From assembly GCA_013214355.1 (NCBI GenBank), contig JABSSL010000004.1, forward strand, positions 1-64,000: a stretch of 64,000 nucleotides of DNA, written 5' to 3'. The notes under the pieces were generated by a model, which was given only the letters and a program-made list of their open reading frames with translations, was not told the origin of the DNA and did not search any database. Both the position numbers and the translations under genes were made by a program. This DNA is from Saprospiraceae bacterium. GTDB lineage: Bacteria; Bacteroidota; Bacteroidia; Chitinophagales; Saprospiraceae. Below are positions 1-8,302 of this stretch, piece by piece. Each line of letters opens with the position of its first letter. Within the stretch, counting starts at the first letter, position 1.

Positions 1-162
1 TCAAAGGATACAGATAATGTCCTCCAGATCGCCTGGGATCAGCTAGTGGGGCAAATATTTCTAATACGTTCCTCGACATGACTTTTCATGTTAAGGTAAT
101 TCTTTATTTTAAATGCGATCGCCCTGGACCTAAGGGATTGTAACCATCCCTTTCTTTCCCTT

Positions 163-1098
163 TTGCTATCTTTAGGATTCAACAAATTGAAGTGTACCGT
201 GGAAGTTCGGGAATTTGCGCATGGCAAGATGGCGTTGGATCATTGGGAGGTGGAGGGAATCCGCTTAAGGCATGCACAGGTCAGCTTTAATCGAGAGGAT
301 GTTTTTGTAGGGGGGAATGATAGAGATACGGTACGTCTTCATTTTGGGTTGAAAGGTGATTACGATTTCCATGCTCGCGAATTGGGGACCTCCTATTCCC
401 TTCGCGGAGATCACAATAACATCATGTATGCGGAAGGCCTGCAATTGGAGATTCACAATAGAAGCTCCCATATAGAGACCTTCGGCGTGGAGTTTACCAA
501 AGATCGATTTTTTCAGATTGCTGAAAAAGGCAATGAACCACTAAAGCTACTAGCGGATCAAATTGCCGAGGGAAAAGCAGCTATCCTTTCTAGTCATTGG
601 CGCCCCAATACACTCCGCATCAAACAGCTCATCAGCGAAATCATCCATTGCGATTTCACCGAACCACTCCGGTCGCTCTTTCTACAAGCTAAGAGTATAG
701 AGTTACTCGTTTTACAAGCAGATCTCTATGCTAAAAAGCTGGAACGCGCCTATATTCGAAGGGACCAGGACAAGAAGAAACTTTTCGATGCTCGGGATAT
801 CCTATCCCAACGCCTGGATGGCCCCCCCACGATCTCTGCTTTGTCCAGAATGGTTGGGATGAACGAATACAAGCTAAAAAAAGGCTTCAAAGAACTGTTC
901 GATACGACCATTTTTGGTTTTATCCATCAACACCGAATGCAAAAAGCTCGGCAACTATTGCTGGACACCAGTATGTCCGCCAAGGAAATTGCCTACGAAA
1001 CGGGCTATTCTTCGCCACAACACTTCTCCCGCGCCTTCAAAAAAGAATTTAACACCACTCCTAATCGTATGAGAAATACTCCCGATAATGCCATGTAG
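163..1098 (+). CDS. AraC-family transcriptional regulator
   Basis: The last ~105 residues form an AraC-type double helix-turn-helix DNA-binding domain, with the typical second-helix block EIAYETGYSSPQHFSRAFKK (about residues 273-292) and an earlier half around ISALSRMVGMNEYKLKKGF. The ~200-residue N-terminal part has no motif I can name; its length and layout resemble PchR-type regulators, which sense a small molecule there. The listed start is a TTG; further in-frame TTG (187) and GTG (199) codons lie just downstream, so the true N-terminus is uncertain by about a dozen residues. It is followed 47 bp later, same strand, by an SRPBCC protein. Role as DNA-binding regulator: confident. Target and ligand: unknown. 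Confidence 0.88.
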   Translation: MLSLGFNKLKCTVEVREFAHGKMALDHWEVEGIRLRHAQVSFNREDVFVGGNDRDTVRLHFGLKGDYDFHARELGTSYSLRGDHNNIMYAEGLQLEIHNRSSHIETFGVEFTKDRFFQIAEKGNEPLKLLADQIAEGKAAILSSHWRPNTLRIKQLISEIIHCDFTEPLRSLFLQAKSIELLVLQADLYAKKLERAYIRRDQDKKKLFDARDILSQRLDGPPTISALSRMVGMNEYKLKKGFKELFDTTIFGFIHQHRMQKARQLLLDTSMSAKEIAYETGYSSPQHFSRAFKKEFNTTPNRMRNTPDNAM

Positions 1099-1145
1099 GG
1101 CAGGGTAGATGTCGCACTTTTGAATCAAATAAACAGACTCGACTT

Positions 1146-1598
1146 ATGACTATTAAAAGAGAATTAACGATCGAAGCGCCGGTATCTCTTCTATGGCGTT
1201 ACTTGACAGAAGGAGAAAAAACGCGCCTCTACATGTACGGCTGTGAAATCATTTCTGACTGGGAGGTGGGGAGTTCGGTGATTTGGAAAGGTGTGGGCCC
1301 TGACGGGAAAGAGCTGGTTTTTGTAACAGGGGAGTTGCTAGCGTATAAAAAAGAAGAACTATTACGACTCACGCTTTTTGACCCGAATATGGGCATCGCG
1401 GACATCCCCGAAAATTATCTTGAAATGACCTATCGCTTAGCATCTCAAGGAGAAACCACCAAGCTATTTATGGAACAAAGCGGTTTTGAAGGAGCGGAAC
1501 GAGGCCAGCAACGGTATGAGGATAGCATCAAAGGCTGGGATGCTGTGCTGCAACAAATTAAGGAATTGGCAGAAAAGGAAGCCGCGGAATTGTCCTAG
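1146..1598 (+). CDS. SRPBCC (AHSA1/START-like) domain protein
   Basis: A 150-residue soluble protein that opens with the typical SRPBCC first strand and helix (ELTIEAPVSLLWRYLTEG) and ends in a long helix (YEDSIKGWDAVLQQIKELAE), the usual plan of AHSA1-like helix-grip proteins that enclose a hydrophobic ligand. No signal peptide, so cytoplasmic. The gene follows the AraC regulator and precedes a dipeptidase on the same strand with short gaps (47 and 36 bp), so the three may be cotranscribed. Many such proteins sit beside ArsR or AraC regulators without known substrate; nothing here shows a specific ligand. Confidence 0.8.
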   Translation: MTIKRELTIEAPVSLLWRYLTEGEKTRLYMYGCEIISDWEVGSSVIWKGVGPDGKELVFVTGELLAYKKEELLRLTLFDPNMGIADIPENYLEMTYRLASQGETTKLFMEQSGFEGAERGQQRYEDSIKGWDAVLQQIKELAEKEAAELS

Positions 1599-1634
1599 CC
1601 TTCGTACCTTGGCGGTTCATCAGATATAATCCAC

Positions 1635-2630
1635 ATGTTGCCGCCACTTCCCGTTATCGATCTTCATTGCGATCTGCTCATGTACTTGGCCAAGGTGCCA
1701 GATGCGAACCTTTATGGCGTGAAGGATATTGGGGTCACGGTTCCTTTAATGAAGCTAGGCCAAGTACGCCATCAGATCATGGCGGTATTTGCTGCCACTA
1801 ATGATGAAAGTGTACGGTGGGGGAAGCAAGAATTAGCTGCCTATAAATCATTGCTACAATCAGATGATTTCTATCCGATTGTAGATGCGGAAACAGCTAA
1901 AGGTATTCCAAGCAGCAAAAAGATTGGGATAACGGCCGCCATCGAAAATGCCAGTGTATTGGCCTTAGAAGATGAACCTTTGGATAAGGCATTTGAGCGC
2001 TTGGATCACTTCATCAAAGAGTGTCAGCATTTATTCTACATTAGCTTCACTCATCATACAGAAAACAGATTTGGAGGAGGCAATTACAGTGATAACGTTG
2101 GCTTGAAGGAGGACGGTAAACGCCTGCTGGAATACATGGATGGTAAACGAATTTCCGTTGATCTCGCTCACGCCAGCGATAATCTCGCCCATGATATTCT
2201 CGATCACATCACCGCCAAATCCCTGGATGTTCCCGTCATTGCCAGTCACTCCAATTTCCGAAACTTGTGCGATCATGTGCGGAACCTTCCGGATGAATTG
2301 GTTATAGAGGTAGTAAATCGGAAAGGGTTAATTGGCATGAACTTTCTGCGCGCCTATATTCACCCCTCCAACCCAGAATATCTACTGCTGCACATCCTAT
2401 ATGGCATGGACCCCAAGGTAGCCGAAGATTATCTCTGCTTTGGCGCAGATTTCTTCTATCGCCTCGCCCTGAGAGATCCCACCCGCATCCCCCTATTCTT
2501 CCCCGAACACATCGATGCTAGCAAATACCCCCGCATCCTCCAAGACCTTAACGACCGAGGAATGAGCCTGGAACAAGCCCACAAGCTCGCCTATCAAAAC
2601 GCCATCGATTTTATGGTGAGAACGTGGTAG
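1635..2630 (+). CDS. Membrane dipeptidase-like (peptidase M19)
   Basis: Metal-dependent dipeptidase of the renal dipeptidase family (M19), which cleaves dipeptides using two zinc ions in a TIM-barrel. The ligands expected for the family are visible: HCD at residues 11-13 (His and Asp of the first site), bridging Glu in AAIEN (E104), His in SVDLAHAS and His in VIASHSN. Length 331 is normal. There is no signal peptide or lipobox, so a cytoplasmic location is likely, although relatives elsewhere are periplasmic. It is the third gene of a probable AraC-SRPBCC-M19 run. No terminator is obvious immediately after the stop; a hairpin with a T run lies ~340 bp on. Confidence 0.88.
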   Translation: MLPPLPVIDLHCDLLMYLAKVPDANLYGVKDIGVTVPLMKLGQVRHQIMAVFAATNDESVRWGKQELAAYKSLLQSDDFYPIVDAETAKGIPSSKKIGITAAIENASVLALEDEPLDKAFERLDHFIKECQHLFYISFTHHTENRFGGGNYSDNVGLKEDGKRLLEYMDGKRISVDLAHASDNLAHDILDHITAKSLDVPVIASHSNFRNLCDHVRNLPDELVIEVVNRKGLIGMNFLRAYIHPSNPEYLLLHILYGMDPKVAEDYLCFGADFFYRLALRDPTRIPLFFPEHIDASKYPRILQDLNDRGMSLEQAHKLAYQNAIDFMVRTW

Positions 2631-2700
2631 GGGGAGAATAGGTCGGTAGCTTTCAGTCGATAGTCCATAGTAGGAAACTCCATGTAGAGACCAGATTGTA

Positions 2701-2746
2701 GAAGTGGGGAGTGGGAAGCCGGAAATCGGAAGTGGGAAGTCGGAGG
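2701..2746. repeat. GGAAGT-type imperfect tandem repeat
   Basis: About five imperfect copies of an 8-10 bp unit built on GTGGGAAG, CCGGAAATC and GGAAGTCGG. Translated, it gives the SRKSEVGSRRSE-like frame that is a frequent spurious ORF in Bacteroidota. The same GGAAGTCGG core is present in the hairpin at 30521-30557. Confidence 0.6.
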
Positions 2747-2956
2747 TCAGAGCACAGATTTTTACTACATAAGCCAGATTGCAAAGGTAAGAGCGCAGAG
2801 ACTTTAACCTATTTCAGTACGAGACAGAGACATCTGATATGGATTGGTCGAAATGAGGTGGTTCTAGTTTTCCGAACTTCACCATTTTGGGATATTATTT
2901 CGAGGGACAGGACATATATACCGTACCCAAAAGGCACGGATTGACCGGGATTCATG

Positions 2957-2988
2957 GCTAGGGATATTTAACCCCTAGCGGGGTTTTG
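2957..2988 (+). terminator. Candidate terminator with an alternative stem
   Basis: AACCCC (2970-2975) pairs with GGGGTT (2980-2985) around a TAGC loop and is followed by TTG, giving a T run of four: a short intrinsic terminator on the + strand. An upstream GCTAGGG (2957-2963) pairs perfectly with CCCTAGC (2973-2979), which would consume the left terminator arm. No gene ends nearby (the M19 stop is ~340 bp upstream), so it may end a small RNA or a long 3' UTR. Confidence 0.45.
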
Positions 2989-3205
2989 TCTCAAGCTTGT
3001 TCAACCCCAAGCAGTCAGTTTTAGTGCCTGTCACAGCGTGACAACATATGCATAGCCAGATATACAGGTAGGATTTTCGTGCATTTACGTACGATATATG
3101 AACCACCCATTTTTGGAGAATATTAAACTTTTGAATGGCCAAAATATCGACCAACCCACATCTGATATCTTACAGCTGCCTTCCGTCCGCTCCTCCTACA
3201 CCAAA

Positions 3206-3257
3206 CATTCTACATCCCCCATCCCCCATTCTTCATTAAACATTAAAAATTCCCCAT
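3206..3257. repeat. CATTC/CATTAAA low-complexity repeat
   Basis: Imperfect tandem units of CATTC, CCCCCAT and CATTAAA run up to the stop codon of the minus-strand LytTR gene. The 14-mer CATTCTTCATTAAA (3227-3240) recurs exactly at 25986-25999, also abutting the 3' end of a LytTR gene. Confidence 0.6.
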
Positions 3258-3974
3258 TCACGCCCCTCCTCCAATCTTATCCCAAAAAGCATCCTTATAC
3301 GTAGCACCAATCGGCAAACGCTGTTCATTGATCACGATCCGATTTCTTTCGATGAACTCGATTTTGTTAATCGCTACTAAGAATGATTTATGCACGCGGA
3401 TGAAATTATGGTCTGGAAGCGATTCCGCCAGGTTCTTCATCTTTTCCAGGGTTAGGATTTTTTTTCCAGGTAAATGTATGCAAACATAGTCACCCAAACC
3501 CTCTAAATAGAGGATATCAGCTAGATCAATCTTTAGGGTCTTGTAGTCACTTTTTACGAAAATATAGCTGAGGGTATTGGGGGGTACTAAAGCACGCTCC
3601 GAAGAGGCGATTGGCTTAGCTTGCAATCGCTCTTTAGCCTTTTTAGCGGCAATCATAAATCGATCCAGAGAAATCGGTTTGAGTAAATAATCAATTACAT
3701 CAAACTCATAACTATCCAAAGCATAGTGATCATAGGCAGTGGTCAAAATGATGGGATACTTACCGTTGGCAATTTTCATGAATTGGATTCCGGTCAGCTC
3801 TGGCATTTGGATATCCAAGAAGATAAGATCTGGGCGTTGGCTTTCGGCAAACTGTAGCGCCTCAATAGGGTTGGAAAAGGCCTTTAGCAGTTCTAGTCCA
3901 TCGGTTTTTTCTATATAGTCAGAAAGCAAGCGGATGGCCAAGGGCTCATCATCAATTACCAAACATTTTAACAT
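3258..3974 (-). CDS. LytTR-family response regulator
   Basis: DNA-binding response regulator of the LytR/AlgR type. An N-terminal receiver domain carries the acidic pocket (VIDDEPLA near the start), the phospho-acceptor Asp in LIFLDIQMPELTG (about residue 54) and the Thr/Lys positions (TTAYDHYAL, DYLLKPIS). A C-terminal LytTR domain (about 135-236) shows YLEGLGDYVCIHL and FIRVHKSFLVAINKIE, the family's strand and recognition segments. The gene overlaps the end of the kinase gene by 7 bp, so the two are translated together and form a two-component pair. Candidate LytTR direct repeats lie upstream of the kinase at 5070-5102, suggesting autoregulation. Confidence 0.95.
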   Translation of the reverse strand: MLKCLVIDDEPLAIRLLSDYIEKTDGLELLKAFSNPIEALQFAESQRPDLIFLDIQMPELTGIQFMKIANGKYPIILTTAYDHYALDSYEFDVIDYLLKPISLDRFMIAAKKAKERLQAKPIASSERALVPPNTLSYIFVKSDYKTLKIDLADILYLEGLGDYVCIHLPGKKILTLEKMKNLAESLPDHNFIRVHKSFLVAINKIEFIERNRIVINEQRLPIGATYKDAFWDKIGGGA

Positions 3975-5008
3975 ACGTCCAGCGCTATTTTGAGTTGAAT
4001 TGTAAAAGTATCTTCGGTATCGCTTATCTGCAGATCACTTTTTTCACCGTAAATCAAGGAAAGGCGTTTCCGCACGTTTTGGATGCCAATTCCACCAACT
4101 TCGTCCTTTTCTTGCGGTTTTTTCTCATTACTGACCGTAAAAGTAAGGTAAGTACCTTCTTTTTGGGTATGAATACACATTGGAGCAGCTGGATTTTTGA
4201 GGTTACCGTGCTTGAAGGCATTTTCTACAAAAGGGATCAATAGAAAAGGGGCGATTTGGAGAGAAAGCACATCACTAGCAGCTTTAAAATCAATTTCGGG
4301 CTCAAAATCCAATCGCATTCTATGTAGGTCAATGAAGTCATTGAGGTAGCCAATTTCTTTCTTTACACTCACCTGCTCAGCTTTTTCATACAGTGCATAT
4401 CGCAGCAAGCCGGATAGTTTTTTAACCGACTTTAAGGCATTATCGGATTTATAGTAAATCAGGGAATAAATGTTATTGAGGATGTTAAAGAGGAAATGAG
4501 GGTTCAGTTGCGAGCGCAACAAGGATAGTTCGGTCTTTTGGCTTTGTAAGATCAATTCTCTTTGCTGGACTTCTTTGTACTGGGCATACTGAACGAAAAA
4601 GAAAACCACTCCCAGGCTGACGTAAACGAAGGCGAAGTAGAGGTTGTCAAAAATGTATCGCGATAAGGAGGTGCCCGCCGGGTAATTCCGCACATTGAAA
4701 AAGGTGGGACCAAGGATTTCCTCCAAAAAATAGCGGAGAAAAATGGCCGCAAGCACTACCAGAGGGATGAGTACAAAAGACAGGTACTGCTTTTCTTTTT
4801 TATAGGTTTTGAAGAAGAGCCAGTAGGCACCAAAGGAATAAGCATACAAATAGATAAGCGTTGTCAGGAATCCTAGGAAACTTAACAGACTGGTGAAATC
4901 TTCGGTTAGCCTCGAGAAATCACCCGTCTCCATGATAACGCGCAAGGGTTCATAGATAAAGTAGAATAATAGAAAAACTAGGGTTAGTGACTTGATCTTG
5001 AATTTCAT
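3968..5008 (-). CDS. LytS-type sensor histidine kinase
   Basis: Membrane histidine kinase of the His_kinase (LytS/YehU) class. Four to five hydrophobic segments fill residues ~5-145; then a short coiled linker leads to the phosphorylation box SQLNPHFLFNILNN (His ~171). The ATP-binding part has the N box PFVENAFKHG and the G box GGIGIQNVRKRL, so it looks active. There is no extra sensor domain beyond the membrane segments. First gene of a two-gene operon with the overlapping LytTR regulator. It is divergent from the TraB/GumN-like gene at 5241. Confidence 0.94.
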   Translation of the reverse strand: MKFKIKSLTLVFLLFYFIYEPLRVIMETGDFSRLTEDFTSLLSFLGFLTTLIYLYAYSFGAYWLFFKTYKKEKQYLSFVLIPLVVLAAIFLRYFLEEILGPTFFNVRNYPAGTSLSRYIFDNLYFAFVYVSLGVVFFFVQYAQYKEVQQRELILQSQKTELSLLRSQLNPHFLFNILNNIYSLIYYKSDNALKSVKKLSGLLRYALYEKAEQVSVKKEIGYLNDFIDLHRMRLDFEPEIDFKAASDVLSLQIAPFLLIPFVENAFKHGNLKNPAAPMCIHTQKEGTYLTFTVSNEKKPQEKDEVGGIGIQNVRKRLSLIYGEKSDLQISDTEDTFTIQLKIALDVC

Positions 5009-5069
5009 ACCAGCAAAGTAAGTGATACCCCTTCAGATACCTAATAAAACTCCTCAGTCCAGCCCTTCT

Positions 5070-5102
5070 ATCGGTCAACTGGCCATTTTTATCGGTCAAC
5101 TG
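5070..5102. promoter_or_regulatory. Candidate LytTR binding site (direct repeat)
   Basis: The 12-mer ATCGGTCAACTG occurs exactly at 5070-5081 and 5091-5102, a start-to-start spacing of 21 bp, two helical turns. Read on the minus strand each copy contains CAGTTGAC, close to the known LytTR half-site pattern with GTT at its centre, and LytTR sites are direct repeats with this period. It lies 62 bp upstream of the LytS/LytTR operon and 57 bp upstream of the -33 element of the divergent gene, so it could act on either. Confidence 0.6.
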
Positions 5103-5158
5103 AATGCCATCAATAAATCGAGGTTCACCGACGGAATTCCAGGCTTTACAGATTGCTT

Positions 5159-5190
5159 TTTGAACAGCGCATCGGGCGCCCCTACATTTG
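5159..5190 (+). promoter_or_regulatory. Bacteroidota-type promoter for the 5241 gene
   Basis: TTTG at 5159-5162, a 20-nt spacer, and TACATTTG at 5183-5190 match the Bacteroidota consensus TTTG-N19/20-TAnnTTTG with no mismatch. The start codon at 5241 follows 50 bp after the -7 element. Confidence 0.7.
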
Positions 5191-5240
5191 TATCAACCGA
5201 ACGATATCGGTCATTTCAAAATGATTAAAAACAACAGATC

Positions 5241-6179
5241 ATGAAAAAGTACAACCAGATCTTCTTCTTTATGTTCGAATTTATCTTCACAGCTTTTACA
5301 TTGGTAGGACAGGCAGAACAACCTAAAGAAGTACTCATTATTGGAACGATGCACGAGGTGCCTAAGATCATCCAACACAGTTATAAGCCCTTACTAAAGA
5401 AAGCTATCGCATATGATCCACAAGCTATTTATGTAGAGCGACCGCAAGCGGAGGACAACAGAAGCCTTGAAGGTGTATACACGAAGTTCTTGTCTCAAGC
5501 GGATTCATTTGCAATTCACCACCCAATCGATCAAGCCCAAGTAGCATTAATCCTAGCGAAGCCCTTATCGAGTATGAACAAGGAAGATTTTGGGCTTCTG
5601 AAAAGACACTACGTGATCCGTCGAGATTATGGCAATGCGGAATTCTACACCTACCTATTTAAACATGGTTTAAAGGGGGCGAAAAAGCCAACTAGGCGAG
5701 AAAATGGGGACCTCACTGCCAAACTAGCCATCCACCAGGGGATCAAGCAGATCAAAGCTATGGATAACCAATGGTACCGTAAGGAATACCATCAAGCCTG
5801 GAAGGCTTGCGCGATAGCGAGCAAGAAGGATGGTGAGCGTGAAAACCTGAAAAAGATATACAAAAAGGCATGGTGGAAGGAGCGTTGGAATGGCGCAATT
5901 GGTCGCTTCGGGATGTACACTAACTCTGCGAAAACGACGCAAGAATATCATCTGATAAATTCTTTCCGATACCGAAAAACAGAATGCGAGCCTTGCAACG
6001 AAGGCGCTAAATACTGGGATTTGCGAAATCAAGAAATGGCTAGAAATATCGGTCGCCAAATTACGGAAGGAAGAGAAGTGAGAAATGTGGTGGTGGTAGG
6101 TGCTGGCCATGTGGTAGGCTTACAGGAAGTACTAGAAGCAGAGTTCCCCGATATCGAAGTGAAGTTGTTGAGTAAGTAG
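5241..6179 (+). CDS. TraB/GumN-like (DUF5694-type) secreted protein
   Basis: A 312-residue protein with an N-terminal hydrophobic signal-like segment (FFFMFEFIFTAFTLVGQ). The mature part opens with VLIIGTMHEVP, a GTxH-type motif, and closes with VVVVGAGHVVGLQEVLE, a GxGH-type motif. This pairing of conserved motifs at opposite ends is characteristic of the TraB/PrgY/GumN superfamily, thought to be metal-dependent hydrolases; the closest layout I know is DUF5694. Reaction unknown. A clear TTTG/TACATTTG promoter and a possible LytTR site lie upstream, so the neighbouring two-component system may control it. A weak hairpin follows at 6261. Confidence 0.65.
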   Translation: MKKYNQIFFFMFEFIFTAFTLVGQAEQPKEVLIIGTMHEVPKIIQHSYKPLLKKAIAYDPQAIYVERPQAEDNRSLEGVYTKFLSQADSFAIHHPIDQAQVALILAKPLSSMNKEDFGLLKRHYVIRRDYGNAEFYTYLFKHGLKGAKKPTRRENGDLTAKLAIHQGIKQIKAMDNQWYRKEYHQAWKACAIASKKDGERENLKKIYKKAWWKERWNGAIGRFGMYTNSAKTTQEYHLINSFRYRKTECEPCNEGAKYWDLRNQEMARNIGRQITEGREVRNVVVVGAGHVVGLQEVLEAEFPDIEVKLLSK

Positions 6180-6260
6180 TACCCCGGGATAATTTTCGAG
6201 CAAAGCAGATACAAACAATCTACCGATAATCATTTTGATAGGACCAGAGAAAGAGAGGAT

Positions 6261-6300
6261 CGATCAGCTAGACATACCCTCTAATTGATCGGCCTTTCTT
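6261..6300 (+). terminator. Weak candidate terminator
   Basis: CGATCA (6261-6266) can pair with TGATCG (6286-6291) across a 19-nt loop, followed by CCTTTCTTC. It lies between the convergent genes ending at 6179 (+) and 6344 (-). Short stem and long loop; low confidence. Confidence 0.3.
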
Positions 6301-6343
6301 CTTTACTTTTTGCCATCAGTGGCTAACTCTGCGAAAGCAGAAA

Positions 6344-6802
6344 TTACATTTGCTCCCAATTCTTGTTGGCCTTCGCCTCCATGCCTTTTTCGTCAGATAG
6401 CCAAAGCTCCTTGGCATCGACCTCCAGATCATAAAGGAATAAATAATACTTGCCATTTTTTACCAGAAACTTATGCGGGTCCGTGCGAAACTTGGCACCT
6501 ACCGCAATCCCCGTCGCGCACCATCCACCAAACTGAGGAAGGTATTTTTCGGGTGCTGCATCAAACTTCGATTTTTGCTCAGCACTGGTGAAGTAATACT
6601 TTAGCCCCTCGTGCTCAGATTTGTAAGCTTTAGTCCCTCTTTGAGCAAGGCCGAGCTCAAGGTAGGAGATCGGGCTATAACCTTGGAGTGCGATTTTGCT
6701 GTCGTCTGTATTGTATGGACTGGCTTCGGTTTGAGCCGTTACGGATGATAGCGTCCAGTTAAAAGCCAAAAGAAGGCAGATAACGCTTTTTGCGAATTTC
6801 AT
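6344..6802 (-). CDS. Secreted YHS-domain protein
   Basis: A 152-residue protein with a clear signal peptide (residues 1-23, ending SVTAQ). The rest is a YHS-type domain: IALQGYSPISYLELG, then YYFTSAEQKSKFDAAPEKYLPQFGGWCA, the usual 'substrate appears as domain, then Tyr-Phe-x-x-x-x-x-x-x-F' plan, with one Cys in FGGWCA. YHS domains are often linked to metal handling; secreted single-domain versions are common in Bacteroidota and have no defined role. The gene lies 36 bp after the NTF2-like gene on the same strand, so they are probably cotranscribed with the AraC regulator upstream. Confidence 0.8.
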   Translation of the reverse strand: MKFAKSVICLLLAFNWTLSSVTAQTEASPYNTDDSKIALQGYSPISYLELGLAQRGTKAYKSEHEGLKYYFTSAEQKSKFDAAPEKYLPQFGGWCATGIAVGAKFRTDPHKFLVKNGKYYLFLYDLEVDAKELWLSDEKGMEAKANKNWEQM

Positions 6803-6838
6803 ATCACTTGAATTTTGGTTGTAGAAAGATGGTGTAGG

Positions 6839-7186
6839 TTAATTTTTGAAGTACTGCTCGTCCACTACCAGTCCGTTTGACCATTCTCGGCGGATGATCT
6901 CATGCCAAAGAACGTGGCTTCCATCTTTCATGTCGAAATCGAAAGTGTATTCTGATAGGGAAATGTTGTCCTTACTAAGGGACTGATGGAGCTGAATTCC
7001 ATTGACTTTGGCAATTGCTCCTACAAAGCCAGTCATCTTTTCTATCATCTGGTCTTTGTTTTGGGTAATGGTGCCATCAAAGTCAGTGGTCTTAGCATTG
7101 GGTGCAAAGAATTGCTCTACTGCTTGTACAATCTGGCCCTGCGAAACGAGTCCATCGATTGCGCTTAGTGAATCATTGATCTGCAT
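6839..7186 (-). CDS. NTF2/SnoaL-like small protein
   Basis: A 115-residue cytoplasmic protein with the SnoaL/NTF2 plan: an initial helix (IDGLVSQGQIVQAVEQFFA), the loop PNAKTTDFDGT where a substrate pocket usually starts, and a curved sheet ending in LWHEIIRREWSNGLVV. Such proteins bind or isomerise small hydrophobic molecules, but no catalytic residue can be assigned. Upstream is the double-HTH AraC regulator, downstream the YHS protein, all minus strand with short gaps. Confidence 0.7.
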   Translation of the reverse strand: MQINDSLSAIDGLVSQGQIVQAVEQFFAPNAKTTDFDGTITQNKDQMIEKMTGFVGAIAKVNGIQLHQSLSKDNISLSEYTFDFDMKDGSHVLWHEIIRREWSNGLVVDEQYFKN

Positions 7187-7264
7187 ATGAATCGGATTAG
7201 TTTATGAATAAATTACCCGACAAAGGTAGGGGCAGATCAGGCGCAAGTACATACAAGAAATTCG

Positions 7265-8302
7265 CTATGAATTGTACTTTTTCGAACGGTATTGTGAAGG
7301 GGATTCCCCCTGGATTTTTTTGAAGAAAACAGAGAAGTGCTGAGGTTCTTGAAAGCCTAATTCATAGGCCACTTCCTTGACCGGCAGATCTGTCAGTAGT
7401 ACCTTGGCACTATTCATGATCTCCAGCCGAATGAGTTGCCCCAAGGTGAGATTGAGTTTGTTTTTGACTTTTCGCGAAAGCGCTTTTACCGTCATATGGG
7501 TTTGAGCAGCGTAGAAGGAGCTTGTATGTTGGACTTTGTGGTGCGTTTTAATGAGGTGCTGTAGGTCTTCTAAAAAACGATCGCCTGCTTCGCCCACTTG
7601 ATCTCGGAAGACTAAGGGGGTGGATTGGGTGTGATGCTTAAAGAATCGATTGAAGTAGGCCGGGTCTTTGAAACCCATCTCGAAGGCTACCTCTTGTACT
7701 GGCTTGTCTGTGAAGGCCATCTCTTTCTTGCTTTCCAGAATTAACTTCTTCTGCCTTAACTGCTTTACACTAACGCCCAAATGATGCTTAAAAAGCCGTG
7801 TAATGGTACTATCTCGGTGAGTAACATGTGCCAACAACTGCTCCACGCTTAAGTTCTCTTGGAAATGTTGGTCAATAACTTCCTTGATATCAAAGATGAT
7901 AGGGTAATCTGAGGGGGCTACCTCAAATGGATTTTGCCAAAACCATTGTTGAGCGGAGCTATCAAGAATCTGTTGTGGCTGGTTATTCAATAACCAGGCT
8001 AGCAATTGCTGTGGCCTTTCACTGAACTCAATGTATCCTAATGAAATCAGATGTTTGAACAGGACCCGGAAGTCAGGAGAGTTGGCTACAAAGTGAGATG
8101 GAAATTCAAGCTTACCCACCTCGAATTCGCCAAAAGTAAATTTGATGTATTGATGTGGCTCTAAGAATATCAACCTGTTGTGGAAATCGCTATAAGTCTG
8201 GAAATCTACTTCGATCATGCCATGCCCCGATCGTATCCAGATCATCAAATGTTGTGCTGAACTTATTCGCTGATGTAGGGTAGGTTGAAAGAATTCCAAC
8301 AT
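7265..8302 (-). CDS. AraC-family regulator with two HTH domains
   Basis: This 345-residue protein carries two complete AraC-type DNA-binding domains in tandem. The first (about 138-233) contains LSVEQLLAHVTHRDSTITRL and VQEVAFEMGFKDPAYFNRFF; the second (about 247-342) contains KALSRKVKNKLNLTLGQL and VKEVAYELGFQEPQHFSVFF. Normal family members have one such domain at the C-terminus. The N-terminal ~130 residues look like a short, degenerate sensor (AraC-like ligand-binding fragment). It is divergent from a secreted beta-lactamase-fold hydrolase (188 bp gap) and heads the NTF2-like/YHS run, so both are likely targets. Confidence 0.9.
   Translation of the reverse strand: MLEFFQPTLHQRISSAQHLMIWIRSGHGMIEVDFQTYSDFHNRLIFLEPHQYIKFTFGEFEVGKLEFPSHFVANSPDFRVLFKHLISLGYIEFSERPQQLLAWLLNNQPQQILDSSAQQWFWQNPFEVAPSDYPIIFDIKEVIDQHFQENLSVEQLLAHVTHRDSTITRLFKHHLGVSVKQLRQKKLILESKKEMAFTDKPVQEVAFEMGFKDPAYFNRFFKHHTQSTPLVFRDQVGEAGDRFLEDLQHLIKTHHKVQHTSSFYAAQTHMTVKALSRKVKNKLNLTLGQLIRLEIMNSAKVLLTDLPVKEVAYELGFQEPQHFSVFFKKIQGESPSQYRSKKYNS

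Larger units (their letters stand above)
2631..3257. other. Intergenic stretch with repeats, no gene
   Basis: These 627 bp hold no convincing gene. The open frames here (2711-2944 and 3098-3304) are made of repeat DNA or lack family signs. Visible content, left to right: a G-rich GGAAGT/GGGAAG repeat block, a terminator-like hairpin near 2970, and an A/T-C-rich CATTC/CCCCATTC block abutting the 3' end of the LytTR gene. The middle (2750-2950) looks unique and featureless. A small RNA ending at the hairpin is possible but unproved. Confidence 0.6.

Noticed and set aside
2711-2944. Open frame MGSRKSEVGSRR... on the + strand
   Set aside because: It is translated from the GGAAGT-type repeat and resembles the common spurious SEVGSRKSE frame; no codon pattern or homologue beyond the repeat.
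3098-3304. Open frame on the + strand overlapping the LytTR gene end
   Set aside because: Made largely of CATTC/CCCCAT repeat DNA and overlaps the 3' end of a clear gene on the other strand.
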